From Wuchereria bancrofti (lineage: Eukaryota; Nematoda; Chromadorea; Rhabditida; Onchocercidae), in contig SSBO01000012.1 of the NCBI GenBank assembly GCA_005281725.1, forward strand, positions 13,650,938 through 13,675,722: DNA of 24,785 bases, written 5' to 3'. Made by a program: the position numbers and the translations under genes. The notes beneath the pieces are model-generated. The model saw nothing but the letters and a program-made list of their open reading frames with translations, was not told where the DNA came from and did no database searches. Shown here in pieces: positions 8,283-20,760 of the stretch. Position 1 is the stretch's first letter; the number at the start of each line of letters is the position of its first letter.

Positions 8283-9669
8283 ACATTGAAAAAGTTCCTA
8301 ATTCTATTTCTTGATTTCGTACTATTTATTCTTCTTCAACGTTTCTCCTTCAGAGTTATATACACAAGGCAGGAATATTGTTATTTAGACTTAGGCTACT
8401 ACAAATTATTGCTTTATGACCAAAGATTGGATTGGCTCATTTAAATGTCAGATAGTTTGCTAATTAAAAAGGTAAATTTGATGGTTTAATTAATTATGAA
8501 TCTACATTTCAGCACTTCACTTTTGATAGGATATATTTGGGTTGCAAATGGTTACGTATCATTAATATTATCCATAGCCGACTTTGAACTATTTCATTCT
8601 TTCCTCTTTTCTTCCACTCTCCAAAATTTATATTTTTGGAAACGATGTCCTTCAAATGACCTTTATTGTTTGCAAAAGCAGAAGATGACAAAGATGAAAA
8701 AAATTGAAAATGCAAAAATCGTTGCTAGTTATGTACAATATGCGGACAGCGAAATACGAATGGTAATGGAAATAAATACTGTTTTTTTTTTTTTGTTTCT
8801 TCTCTTTCCAAAATTTCATCGAAGCTTACTTAACTGATTACAGTGGGGTCATTTTAATTCGTCCATTTTTCTAAATGTTACATGACTCTTTTTTTTATCA
8901 TTTTTGAAATGTAATTATAATAATGAAAAACATATAATTAAATATTATAAAGATCATATTTAGTTGTAAGCAAGGATTGATTAAATACATAAAAATTGAT
9001 TGATTGTTATAGATTCAATAAACCGATGTCGAGTTTAAATAAAATTTGACTTAAATTTCAAAAAATAAGGACAAAAAACAGCGAAAATATTAAATTGATC
9101 ATAGATCAAATGAGCCTATGAAGTTATATGAGCCCATTAGTTTTAAAATTTTTTTCAAAAGTTTTGCTGACTTTCAAAGCAACGAAGAATTCGTAAAAAT
9201 GATTTGGTTCAAAAAAGGCAAAAAAGTGGAAAAAAGACATAAATGTCTGAAAAAAGAAGCAAATTTCTTAGCACATAAAATTTTAATTTCGTTAATTTAT
9301 TTACGAATGAAACAAATAATTTGAAATGGAATGAATGAGTACCAAAAATATACTTATCACAACAAAATCATTGGACAAAGATTAAGTAGTAATTAATCAA
9401 TGATTGCTTCAATATATATTTATATTGATAACTTTGATAATAATTTGCAAATATAATAATTCTGTTACCACTTCCAAATGTAACCCAAAATCATAGAATT
9501 AATTGAAAGTTTAATAATTAATTCCAATTTTTCTAGTCTCCAAGAACTTTTTTAAGTAAACATAAACTTCAAAATCTTACATCTATTTTATCAAAATATT
9601 AAAAGATCATCTATATGGCTGCTGATTAAGTTCTTATTGAATCAAAATTTAGACCGGATATGACTAAGA
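8226..9669 (+). repeat. Contig-overlap duplication A, copy 1 (1444 bp)
   Basis: This segment recurs at 9671-11114 with a constant offset of 1445 and the same homopolymer lengths (for example a run of 13 T). Copy 1 ends directly at the n at 9670. This is the signature of two contigs whose overlapping ends were joined rather than merged. Content: AT-rich DNA with one longish frame (8496-8837). Confidence 0.93.
8496..8837 (+). CDS. Doubtful open reading frame, 113 codons, possible exon
   Basis: This is the longest frame outside the transposon. It has an ATG start, a hydrophobic first third and a Lys-rich middle with two cysteines, and resembles no family I know. Inside it, TTTCAG at 8507-8512 and ATG|GTAATG at 8763 could bound an exon of 250 bp (8513-8762). 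It ends in a T-run encoding consecutive Phe, which is non-coding in style. The whole frame is duplicated at 9941-10282 by the contig overlap. It may well be chance. Confidence 0.15.
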   Translation: MNLHFSTSLLIGYIWVANGYVSLILSIADFELFHSFLFSSTLQNLYFWKRCPSNDLYCLQKQKMTKMKKIENAKIVASYVQYADSEIRMVMEINTVFFFLFLLFPKFHRSLLN

Positions 9670-9670
9670 N
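9670..9670. other. Contig join (single n)
   Basis: This is one undetermined base between contigs 1 and 2. The true gap is negative, with an overlap of 1444 bp. Confidence 0.9.
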
Positions 9671-11114
9671 ACATCATACTCTTACATACACTCACATACG
9701 CACACATACATACACATACATATGTGAACATTGAAAAAGTTCCTAATTCTATTTCTTGATTTCGTACTATTTATTCTTCTTCAACGTTTCTCCTTCAGAG
9801 TTATATACACAAGGCAGGAATATTGTTATTTAGACTTAGGCTACTACAAATTATTGCTTTATGACCAAAGATTGGATTGGCTCATTTAAATGTCAGATAG
9901 TTTGCTAATTAAAAAGGTAAATTTGATGGTTTAATTAATTATGAATCTACATTTCAGCACTTCACTTTTGATAGGATATATTTGGGTTGCAAATGGTTAC
10001 GTATCATTAATATTATCCATAGCCGACTTTGAACTATTTCATTCTTTCCTCTTTTCTTCCACTCTCCAAAATTTATATTTTTGGAAACGATGTCCTTCAA
10101 ATGACCTTTATTGTTTGCAAAAGCAGAAGATGACAAAGATGAAAAAAATTGAAAATGCAAAAATCGTTGCTAGTTATGTACAATATGCGGACAGCGAAAT
10201 ACGAATGGTAATGGAAATAAATACTGTTTTTTTTTTTTTGTTTCTTCTCTTTCCAAAATTTCATCGAAGCTTACTTAACTGATTACAGTGGGGTCATTTT
10301 AATTCGTCCATTTTTCTAAATGTTACATGACTCTTTTTTTTATCATTTTTGAAATGTAATTATAATAATGAAAAACATATAATTAAATATTATAAAGATC
10401 ATATTTAGTTGTAAGCAAGGATTGATTAAATACATAAAAATTGATTGATTGTTATAGATTCAATAAACCGATGTCGAGTTTAAATAAAATTTGACTTAAA
10501 TTTCAAAAAATAAGGACAAAAAACAGCGAAAATATTAAATTGATCATAGATCAAATGAGCCTATGAAGTTATATGAGCCCATTAGTTTTAAAATTTTTTT
10601 CAAAAGTTTTGCTGACTTTCAAAGCAACGAAGAATTCGTAAAAATGATTTGGTTCAAAAAAGGCAAAAAAGTGGAAAAAAGACATAAATGTCTGAAAAAA
10701 GAAGCAAATTTCTTAGCACATAAAATTTTAATTTCGTTAATTTATTTACGAATGAAACAAATAATTTGAAATGGAATGAATGAGTACCAAAAATATACTT
10801 ATCACAACAAAATCATTGGACAAAGATTAAGTAGTAATTAATCAATGATTGCTTCAATATATATTTATATTGATAACTTTGATAATAATTTGCAAATATA
10901 ATAATTCTGTTACCACTTCCAAATGTAACCCAAAATCATAGAATTAATTGAAAGTTTAATAATTAATTCCAATTTTTCTAGTCTCCAAGAACTTTTTTAA
11001 GTAAACATAAACTTCAAAATCTTACATCTATTTTATCAAAATATTAAAAGATCATCTATATGGCTGCTGATTAAGTTCTTATTGAATCAAAATTTAGACC
11101 GGATATGACTAAGA
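9671..11114 (+). repeat. Contig-overlap duplication A, copy 2
   Basis: Matches 8226-9669; the offset of 1445 is the same at both ends and at all landmarks checked. It holds the same doubtful frame as copy 1 (at 9941-10282) and should not be counted as a second locus. Confidence 0.93.
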
Positions 11115-11144
11115 AGAATTCAAAACAAAAGAAAAAATAGCACT

Positions 11145-11180
11145 AACTGAAGTGAGAACTGAAGTTCTAACTGAAGTAAG
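11145..11180 (+). repeat. 12-bp tandem repeat, three copies
   Basis: Three adjacent 12-mers each begin AACTGAAGT and differ only in the last three bases. A related pair containing AATTCATTAAA follows at about 11194-11220. Confidence 0.85.
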
Positions 11181-12270
11181 AAATCGTAATAGGAATTCAT
11201 TAAATGAAAATTCATTAAAATAACATTGAAAAAAGAAATGAAAATAGAGTAAATCAGAGAAAAGGAATAATTGAAAAGAAAGGTACAATGTGAACATGTT
11301 CATTTAATTCATTTTGTTTATACTATCATATAAATTTATAAATCGATTTGAGGAAAAAGTAATATTTGAATTAATTATTTATAGAGATGTAGAAAAAGAA
11401 AAAATGCTACTCTTTTTTCAATGTTATATTATATCAAAATATTAAATTATCTAAAACTAAATTTGATAACTTAGTAATTAATGAAAATTTTGAAATTTTC
11501 TTCTATGAATGAAAAGTGAGCGAACGAGTAATACAAATGGAATAAAATTAGTATTCACCGATTTGACATAAAAATAAACAATAAATAAAAACGCAAATTT
11601 TAAATCAAACGTTAAAATCAATTTAGAAAACAATTAAAATAAAGGAAATAAAGAAATTCTACAGTTAAAATAGTTTTTTAGGAAAATAAAAATTAAAAAA
11701 TTTAATTAAGTGAATTAATTTTGCAAATTAATACATTCACTCCAGAAAGAATAACAAAAGGAAGAATTGTGGTATAATGAAAATATGATTCAAAAGTGTT
11801 TTTACACTAAATAAAATGAAATTTTACTTGAAAAAAAATTATTAGCAAAACAATCATCGATTTGATAATATTGGTGTTTGTACATATCAAGGAAATTTTA
11901 AGAATTTTAAATATTTTTATTCAGCAAAAAAACAAAAAAAAGCCAAGATTATAGGAAAAATAGAAAAAATGGACAAAAAAAGAGGAAATGAGGAGGTAGA
12001 GAGAAAAAGGAAGGAAAAAAAGTAATTTTCATCAAATCAGTAAAATTATCTCATTTCTTTTTTTTGCTTTTCCAACCCTTTTCTCTCATTCTAAAAAAAA
12101 GGTATTCAAACACGAGAAATTATTTCAACTTTTTCTTTTGTTTTTTTTAATTTTTATTTCTGCTTTTCTCGAATAAAAATATCGGTCATGTAGCAGCTGA
12201 GAAAAAAAGTATTGGAAGGAAATAAATGAGGAAAAATTTTTTGGATAAAATAAGTTGGTGAGAGACGAAT

Positions 12271-12290
12271 AGAGAGAGAAAGAGAGAGAA
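12271..12290 (+). repeat. (GA)n microsatellite
   Basis: Two copies of AGAGAGAGAA lie in a purine-rich block. Confidence 0.8.
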
Positions 12291-12887
12291 ATGGATTGAT
12301 ATTTGACAATTTCAATAGGAAAAATATGATATTTTTTTGAAAAGAAACTAAAAGAGTTTTGATGGTGTTAATTTGTTAGTATTAAAATCGATGACAACAA
12401 CCTATGTGATATATTTTTTCTTCCTCTCTTTTTTCTTTCTCTTCCTTTCACTTTCTTATGTTTTTTCCATCTTTTTTCATTTTCGATTAAAAAAAATTAT
12501 ACAAAATTTATATGAATTTGCTTAAAAAATTTCAATCATTTGATTATTTTTTAATTTTCGCCCGTTTTCACCTTTATTTCATACCTCCATTCTCTCTTCC
12601 TCTTGCTTTTCTCCTTTCTAATTTTTTTAAATTCCTTTCTATTTTTTCTTTTTTTGCTTATTTGAAAGATTTGTAGTTTATATTTTATCAAAATTTTAAA
12701 TTTACTTTTTCAAAATTGAATTTTTTTTCAGATGTTTGTTATTTTAAATGTTTGAATTATTTCGCTGTTTACACATGCATATCACCAATGTAAATATGAA
12801 TAGAACATCTAAATAAATACATATACAATAAAGGACGGTTATAAATAAGCTATTATATTCTATTTAATAATAGAATTTTCCTTTTTT

Positions 12888-14478
12888 TGCTCTTAAATTT
12901 TCTTACCAAATTTATTGCAATTTTTAAACTTTAGTCATAATTTCATTTAACACTACAATGTTTGCTTTTTTTCCATAACTATTGCATAAATCAAAACATT
13001 TCTCTGAAACACTTCATTTAATGCAATTTGTCCATTTTTTTATGTCTTTCTACTTTCAAAAATTAAAATAATATTACTTTACTCTTTCTTAATATTAATA
13101 AAATAACTTACTGAATAAAAATGGTCATACCAATCTTTGCTCTAAAATGGTCATACCAATCTTTGCTCTCCAAATAAATATCCTTCAATAGTTGAATATT
13201 TTATCACCTCAGATACAAAATAGGTTTTTCAAACTAAAATTAATGCCCAATAAGAGTTTGCACAAGCACTTGATAAAGCATAGCATTCAAAAATTGAAAA
13301 TTGAATGTCATTGACGAATTAATGAAAAAATTAATTTTTCGATATCACTTTAAAGAATTACAAATATCACTTAATTTATCGATGAAATTAACTAAAACAT
13401 ATTAGCAAAATGCAGAAATATTACGACTTTGAAATTCTTTCATAAATATTAATTATCTTCTAGATGATAATGGAAATTTAACAATAATATAATAGATAGT
13501 GGTAAAAAATATATTTATTTTCTGGATTTTGCATTTCTGAGATCTTATTTTGTAATGATATATCCTGGCAATATTGAAATATATTGGGATATATTTCCGA
13601 ATATTTTCAAAATAAATTTTCGAAAAAAATGCATTATCAGTAGATGATCTGATTTTTGTCAATTTATGCTGATAAAGATGGTGAAACATTCATAGATGAT
13701 CTTATATATTAATATGAAAATATTTATGATCGATGGAATCAATTTAGCAAATAGAGTGGCTTTTTCGAACAAAAAAGTTTCAATAAGCTTGATGTAAGAG
13801 TTTTAGAATTTCTCGAAGCGTATAAATAAAAACAAGTTGTCTTATCAGATTTAAAAAAGAACTACAGTTTGTTAAAGACTAAATTTTTTGAAAAGATTGT
13901 TCAAAATCATAAATGCATAGAAGTTAAGATAAGGAAAAAAAGCAAAGGTGGAAAGAGAAAATTTAGCGCTTAGTGCATGAAATGTGATACATTATAGATT
14001 CAATAAAAATTTACTGTAAACACTAAAAATCTAAAAAAATCTAATTTAATATTAAATTAAAAACATACAATTGCAAAGATTAGGATGAAAAAGAAAAATG
14101 AAAGGTCTAGCATGATATTGTAGTTAAAGTTAAGGCTAATATTTAAGCTAAGATGGATAGTTTTTGTTTTTTAAGTTGTTAGAAACGAAAAATAGAATTT
14201 TATATAAAAGCTTGTTTAGATTTATTCTACAGATGTGAACTAGGGAAAGTAATAAAACTTGATGGCACGAAATGAAAAAAAAATGAAAACAATAAATCGA
14301 ACAAATATTTTAGTATAAAAGTGAACTTAAACAGATAAAGTTGCTTTAACAGAAATTTTGCACTTTTTGCTTAAGAGCTGAAACGCAGAATCGATTTAAT
14401 GGTATGCGAGAGAGAACTCTTTTTTGAAAAAAAGTACTTAAGTACAGCAATGAAAAATTAAATTTATTGACATAGCTT
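12888..14478 (+). repeat. Contig-overlap duplication B, copy 1 (1591 bp)
   Basis: Recurs at 14480-16070 with a constant offset of 1592. Copy 1 stops at the n at 14479. It contains a 26-bp tandem pair at 13118-13169. The 78-codon minus-strand frame at 13453-13689 has no recognisable motif, and I do not call it a gene. Otherwise this is AT-rich spacer. Confidence 0.93.
13118..13169 (+). repeat. 26-bp tandem duplication, two exact copies
   Basis: 13118-13143 and 13144-13169 are identical; the unit begins AAAATGGTCATACC. It appears again at 14710-14761 because of the contig overlap. Confidence 0.92.
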
Positions 14479-14479
14479 N
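14479..14479. other. Contig join (single n)
   Basis: Joins contigs 2 and 3, which overlap by 1591 bp. Confidence 0.9.
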
Positions 14480-16070
14480 TGCTCTTAAATTTTCTTACCA
14501 AATTTATTGCAATTTTTAAACTTTAGTCATAATTTCATTTAACACTACAATGTTTGCTTTTTTTCCATAACTATTGCATAAATCAAAACATTTCTCTGAA
14601 ACACTTCATTTAATGCAATTTGTCCATTTTTTTATGTCTTTCTACTTTCAAAAATTAAAATAATATTACTTTACTCTTTCTTAATATTAATAAAATAACT
14701 TACTGAATAAAAATGGTCATACCAATCTTTGCTCTAAAATGGTCATACCAATCTTTGCTCTCCAAATAAATATCCTTCAATAGTTGAATATTTTATCACC
14801 TCAGATACAAAATAGGTTTTTCAAACTAAAATTAATGCCCAATAAGAGTTTGCACAAGCACTTGATAAAGCATAGCATTCAAAAATTGAAAATTGAATGT
14901 CATTGACGAATTAATGAAAAAATTAATTTTTCGATATCACTTTAAAGAATTACAAATATCACTTAATTTATCGATGAAATTAACTAAAACATATTAGCAA
15001 AATGCAGAAATATTACGACTTTGAAATTCTTTCATAAATATTAATTATCTTCTAGATGATAATGGAAATTTAACAATAATATAATAGATAGTGGTAAAAA
15101 ATATATTTATTTTCTGGATTTTGCATTTCTGAGATCTTATTTTGTAATGATATATCCTGGCAATATTGAAATATATTGGGATATATTTCCGAATATTTTC
15201 AAAATAAATTTTCGAAAAAAATGCATTATCAGTAGATGATCTGATTTTTGTCAATTTATGCTGATAAAGATGGTGAAACATTCATAGATGATCTTATATA
15301 TTAATATGAAAATATTTATGATCGATGGAATCAATTTAGCAAATAGAGTGGCTTTTTCGAACAAAAAAGTTTCAATAAGCTTGATGTAAGAGTTTTAGAA
15401 TTTCTCGAAGCGTATAAATAAAAACAAGTTGTCTTATCAGATTTAAAAAAGAACTACAGTTTGTTAAAGACTAAATTTTTTGAAAAGATTGTTCAAAATC
15501 ATAAATGCATAGAAGTTAAGATAAGGAAAAAAAGCAAAGGTGGAAAGAGAAAATTTAGCGCTTAGTGCATGAAATGTGATACATTATAGATTCAATAAAA
15601 ATTTACTGTAAACACTAAAAATCTAAAAAAATCTAATTTAATATTAAATTAAAAACATACAATTGCAAAGATTAGGATGAAAAAGAAAAATGAAAGGTCT
15701 AGCATGATATTGTAGTTAAAGTTAAGGCTAATATTTAAGCTAAGATGGATAGTTTTTGTTTTTTAAGTTGTTAGAAACGAAAAATAGAATTTTATATAAA
15801 AGCTTGTTTAGATTTATTCTACAGATGTGAACTAGGGAAAGTAATAAAACTTGATGGCACGAAATGAAAAAAAAATGAAAACAATAAATCGAACAAATAT
15901 TTTAGTATAAAAGTGAACTTAAACAGATAAAGTTGCTTTAACAGAAATTTTGCACTTTTTGCTTAAGAGCTGAAACGCAGAATCGATTTAATGGTATGCG
16001 AGAGAGAACTCTTTTTTGAAAAAAAGTACTTAAGTACAGCAATGAAAAATTAAATTTATTGACATAGCTT
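14480..16070 (+). repeat. Contig-overlap duplication B, copy 2
   Basis: Matches 12888-14478. The part 15179-16070 is present a third time at 16684-17575. Confidence 0.93.
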
Positions 16071-16682
16071 TATATAATTATAGTAGAATTAATTATAAGA
16101 ATAATTTATTTCATCCTAAATATAACATTTGGATTATCTATGAATTTCGAAACTTAATAAATTATTTCACAATTTGTAATAATAACGATAATAAATATGT
16201 AATAATAAATGATAACGAAGTGACGTTGGTCATATGACTTTTCATTTTGAAGTACGAATATAATAAGATGAAAAAAATCGCTAATAATAAATAATAAACG
16301 TAAAAACGATACAAATATGAATATTAATGAAATATCATTAATAATTGTATGCCAGTAAATCAATATTATTAAGATAACTTATGAAAAAAATCAAATTAAA
16401 TGAATATTTAGCGACAGAAAATTTTAAACATAATACCAAAGTAATAAAAAGCAAATTTTGAATAAATAAAAATAATAAATTAATATAGCATTTGAAGGAA
16501 ATGAATTGAAACTTGAAATAAATCAGATCAAATTAAAATGAATTTATATCAAAAATGATTTGTCGAATCAGATAAAATTGGGTAAATTTCACATTTAGTT
16601 ATTTTTATAAACAAATTAACTGTGAAACTTTTTTTTGATGAAAAAAAGAGGAAAAAGTATTATACTACCGCGGGAGGAAATG
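15179..16682 (+). repeat. Contig-overlap duplication C, copy 1 (1504 bp)
   Basis: Recurs at 16684-18187 with a constant offset of 1505. Copy 1 ends at the n at 16683. Its first 892 bp also equal 13587-14478. Content is AT-rich spacer; the 69-codon minus-strand frame at 16154-16363 is Ile/Phe-rich AT read-out, not a gene. Confidence 0.93.
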
Positions 16683-16683
16683 N
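16683..16683. other. Contig join (single n)
   Basis: Joins contigs 3 and 4, which overlap by 1504 bp. Confidence 0.9.
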
Positions 16684-18187
16684 GGATATATTTCCGAATA
16701 TTTTCAAAATAAATTTTCGAAAAAAATGCATTATCAGTAGATGATCTGATTTTTGTCAATTTATGCTGATAAAGATGGTGAAACATTCATAGATGATCTT
16801 ATATATTAATATGAAAATATTTATGATCGATGGAATCAATTTAGCAAATAGAGTGGCTTTTTCGAACAAAAAAGTTTCAATAAGCTTGATGTAAGAGTTT
16901 TAGAATTTCTCGAAGCGTATAAATAAAAACAAGTTGTCTTATCAGATTTAAAAAAGAACTACAGTTTGTTAAAGACTAAATTTTTTGAAAAGATTGTTCA
17001 AAATCATAAATGCATAGAAGTTAAGATAAGGAAAAAAAGCAAAGGTGGAAAGAGAAAATTTAGCGCTTAGTGCATGAAATGTGATACATTATAGATTCAA
17101 TAAAAATTTACTGTAAACACTAAAAATCTAAAAAAATCTAATTTAATATTAAATTAAAAACATACAATTGCAAAGATTAGGATGAAAAAGAAAAATGAAA
17201 GGTCTAGCATGATATTGTAGTTAAAGTTAAGGCTAATATTTAAGCTAAGATGGATAGTTTTTGTTTTTTAAGTTGTTAGAAACGAAAAATAGAATTTTAT
17301 ATAAAAGCTTGTTTAGATTTATTCTACAGATGTGAACTAGGGAAAGTAATAAAACTTGATGGCACGAAATGAAAAAAAAATGAAAACAATAAATCGAACA
17401 AATATTTTAGTATAAAAGTGAACTTAAACAGATAAAGTTGCTTTAACAGAAATTTTGCACTTTTTGCTTAAGAGCTGAAACGCAGAATCGATTTAATGGT
17501 ATGCGAGAGAGAACTCTTTTTTGAAAAAAAGTACTTAAGTACAGCAATGAAAAATTAAATTTATTGACATAGCTTTATATAATTATAGTAGAATTAATTA
17601 TAAGAATAATTTATTTCATCCTAAATATAACATTTGGATTATCTATGAATTTCGAAACTTAATAAATTATTTCACAATTTGTAATAATAACGATAATAAA
17701 TATGTAATAATAAATGATAACGAAGTGACGTTGGTCATATGACTTTTCATTTTGAAGTACGAATATAATAAGATGAAAAAAATCGCTAATAATAAATAAT
17801 AAACGTAAAAACGATACAAATATGAATATTAATGAAATATCATTAATAATTGTATGCCAGTAAATCAATATTATTAAGATAACTTATGAAAAAAATCAAA
17901 TTAAATGAATATTTAGCGACAGAAAATTTTAAACATAATACCAAAGTAATAAAAAGCAAATTTTGAATAAATAAAAATAATAAATTAATATAGCATTTGA
18001 AGGAAATGAATTGAAACTTGAAATAAATCAGATCAAATTAAAATGAATTTATATCAAAAATGATTTGTCGAATCAGATAAAATTGGGTAAATTTCACATT
18101 TAGTTATTTTTATAAACAAATTAACTGTGAAACTTTTTTTTGATGAAAAAAAGAGGAAAAAGTATTATACTACCGCGGGAGGAAATG
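16684..18187 (+). repeat. Contig-overlap duplication C, copy 2
   Basis: Matches 15179-16682. Contig 2 (to 14478) and contig 4 (from 16684) also overlap each other directly by 892 bp, so contig 3 adds nothing new. Confidence 0.93.
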
Positions 18188-19444
18188 ATAACAAAGTATA
18201 AGGATAGGAAAAACGGAATTTCGAAAAAGGATGGAAAAAGGAATGGATGAACAGAAAAAAGATATTGATTGCCAATTAAAAATGTATATTGAGAAGAAAA
18301 AAACGAATTTCAGGTTCATTTTTATTCGAGAATTCATTTCTTATCTATCTACTACATCTTCCTCTTTCTCCCCTCTCTCTCTTTGTTTTTCTCTCACGCT
18401 ATGTCTATTTTCCTGCCATCAAATGATAAGTGTTAAAAACAAAGTTTCAGTTAAATTTGAATTATTTGAAAGTAAAAATATGTTTCCTCAGTGTAATTTG
18501 TGTGCAAAAAACAAAAAAAAGAGAACTTTTTAATAATAATTAAATGATTTTTTCTTTTATTAAATAAATACACATGTGAATATATAGTAATTAAATATTG
18601 AACACATAATAATTGTCAAAAATTTTTTTGAATGATTTTTAAAACAAGTAGATAATTTTCATGATAAAAACTTTTCTTATTATCATTTTCTTTCTTTGTT
18701 TTGAGTTTGCTACATTATTACCTTATTTTAGTATTACTACAAATGATTCTTTATTATTGTTATGTATTATTATCAGAAATGATGAAAAGTGATGAAAATA
18801 CGATGGAAATTGGAAAACTTCGAACTAAATTTTTTTCTCGCTAGAGTTTTTATCAAAATTGTCACATAATCTAACCATTTTAGAAGTTTGTAGACAATTA
18901 TATTTAATATTTATTTACATATATTATTTGTTGATTTTATTATTGTAATATTTCAAATGAATTTACTCCTTTTCTTAACTTTTTGGGCTAAATTTGCATA
19001 TTTTGAAATTTTGATTAAAATCCTAATAAAAATTATTTAACTTCAAATTTTAGTGTAATTCACTTATTAAGCAATTTTTACAATTCAAATTTGTATAGGA
19101 GAAAGAACTGTCGTAGTTTCTTTCTTCTTTTTTCACATTTATTATTCTTTTTTCACGCTTAACAGAAAATTTAACATATTATTGAAAAAAATACAACTAA
19201 ACCTAAAATTTAATCTTATATCATTCAAATTTTCAATTATTTGAACGAAAAATAAAGATAAAGAAGTAAAATATTTATTAACTAAAACAAAAAATAAAAC
19301 AGAAAAAAAAAAAGATAAACAAGCTTACACCAAATGAAACTATGAGAAGTTACAAAGAATTATGCTTCGAAATTGTGACGAATTTTTGATTTTATCGGAA
19401 ACAAAATTTCAAAAGCACATTTATCCTTTTTCACTCTCACTGAA
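18188..19444. other. AT-rich spacer at the end of contig 4
   Basis: Contains a 100-codon + strand frame (18231-18533) that starts Lys/Glu-rich and passes through a Ser/Leu-rich T/C block. It resembles nothing known and is probably chance. The last 867 bp (18578-19444) recur at 20761-21627. Confidence 0.6.
18578..19444 (+). repeat. Contig-overlap duplication E, copy 1 (867 bp)
   Basis: Equals 20761-21627 at a constant offset of 2183; contig 6 begins here in real sequence order. The sub-segment 18842-19444 (603 bp) also equals 19446-20048. Confidence 0.93.
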
Positions 19445-19445
19445 N
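19445..19445. other. Contig join (single n)
   Basis: Joins contigs 4 and 5, which overlap by 603 bp. Confidence 0.9.
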
Positions 19446-20759
19446 TAGAGTTTTTATCAAAATTGTCACATAATCTAACCATTTTAGAAGTTTGTAGACA
19501 ATTATATTTAATATTTATTTACATATATTATTTGTTGATTTTATTATTGTAATATTTCAAATGAATTTACTCCTTTTCTTAACTTTTTGGGCTAAATTTG
19601 CATATTTTGAAATTTTGATTAAAATCCTAATAAAAATTATTTAACTTCAAATTTTAGTGTAATTCACTTATTAAGCAATTTTTACAATTCAAATTTGTAT
19701 AGGAGAAAGAACTGTCGTAGTTTCTTTCTTCTTTTTTCACATTTATTATTCTTTTTTCACGCTTAACAGAAAATTTAACATATTATTGAAAAAAATACAA
19801 CTAAACCTAAAATTTAATCTTATATCATTCAAATTTTCAATTATTTGAACGAAAAATAAAGATAAAGAAGTAAAATATTTATTAACTAAAACAAAAAATA
19901 AAACAGAAAAAAAAAAAGATAAACAAGCTTACACCAAATGAAACTATGAGAAGTTACAAAGAATTATGCTTCGAAATTGTGACGAATTTTTGATTTTATC
20001 GGAAACAAAATTTCAAAAGCACATTTATCCTTTTTCACTCTCACTGAATGATGTGCATTCCTTTCTATTCTAATTCACCCCATTCCATTTCTTTATTTTA
20101 GCTTTTTTTTTTAAAAATTATTTTAAAAATTAAAATTATAATCAAATAATTCATATAGCTTAATCATCTCTAGAACTCGCACTTTTCTCCAAAAATTATC
20201 TTCCTTCTCTCTTCACAACCTTCCCCTTTATCCTTTTATCATTGAATTTTTCTTTAAATTATCATCAATCGATCTTATGTATCTTAACGATGATCATGTC
20301 GATCAATATTAATATAATTTTTTTAGTAAGAGAATTATTTGGGTCAATTTTTGGTGCCAAATATGGAAATTTGAAAATGGCGCCTATATTCAATTTATTT
20401 GAAATTTTAAATTATATTTGTTAAATCGAAAATGGAACAAATAAATAGTTAACAAGATATAGTAGAAAAAAAGACGAGAATACATGTCATCGATAATAAA
20501 ACGAGAATATTTCTTGAAGATTAAAAATTGATGCTGTACAAAGTTACATACCAAAATGTCATATCAATCAAATTTCAATTTTATCACTGAGATGTATGAA
20601 ATTCCGATTTCATCAACAGAACATTACATCAAAAATAAAGCCTAACAAATTTCTCTAAAAAGTAAACCTCGAAGAAATGCACTTTCAAAAGGAAAACAAT
20701 TATGCAAAAAATTGAATAATTAACACTATAAATATAAATTGATTGAGTCTTTTATTTAA
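19446..20759 (+). repeat. Redundant contig 5 (1314 bp), contained in contig 6
   Basis: The whole contig equals 21025-22338 at a constant offset of 1579, and its first 603 bp also equal 18842-19444. The 60-codon + strand frame (20242-20424 and 21821-22003) starts from TTG, is AT-driven and is not supported as a gene. Confidence 0.93.
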
Positions 20760-20760
20760 N
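20760..20760. other. Contig join (single n)
   Basis: Joins contig 5 to contig 6, whose first base corresponds to 18578, not to the sequence preceding the n. Confidence 0.9.

Larger units (their letters stand above)
11115..12887. other. AT-rich spacer with purine and pyrimidine blocks, no gene seen
   Basis: Apart from a small tandem repeat at 11145-11180, this is AT-rich DNA. From about 11920 to 12700 it alternates between A/G-rich stretches (11920-12025, 12180-12360) and T/C-rich stretches (12055-12175, 12415-12700). No frame here is convincing. Confidence 0.6.

Noticed and set aside
7923..8314. Overlapping + strand frames rich in Thr and His
   Set aside because: Read-out of ACAT/ACAC microsatellite, overlapping each other in different frames.
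9118..9324. 68-codon Lys/Phe-rich frame, repeated at 10563-10769
   Set aside because: AT-driven composition; the repetition comes from the contig overlap and is not evidence of conservation.
13453..13689. 78-codon minus-strand frame, repeated at 15045-15281
   Set aside because: Ile/Tyr/Phe/Lys-rich AT read-out with no motif; the second copy is the false duplication.
8226..18187. Tandem segmental duplication or a satellite array with 1.4-1.6 kb units
   Set aside because: The units are different sequences from each other, and every copy ends exactly at an n. That fits unmerged overlapping contigs, not a repeat family.
18231..18533. 100-codon + strand frame starting at an ATG
   Set aside because: Starts in a purine-rich run, passes through a T/C-rich block and ends in an A-run. 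Composition explains it, and no motif or splice context supports it.
20242..20424. 60-codon + strand frame with a hydrophobic stretch, repeated at 21821-22003
   Set aside because: Starts at TTG, is short and AT-driven, and is duplicated only through contig redundancy.
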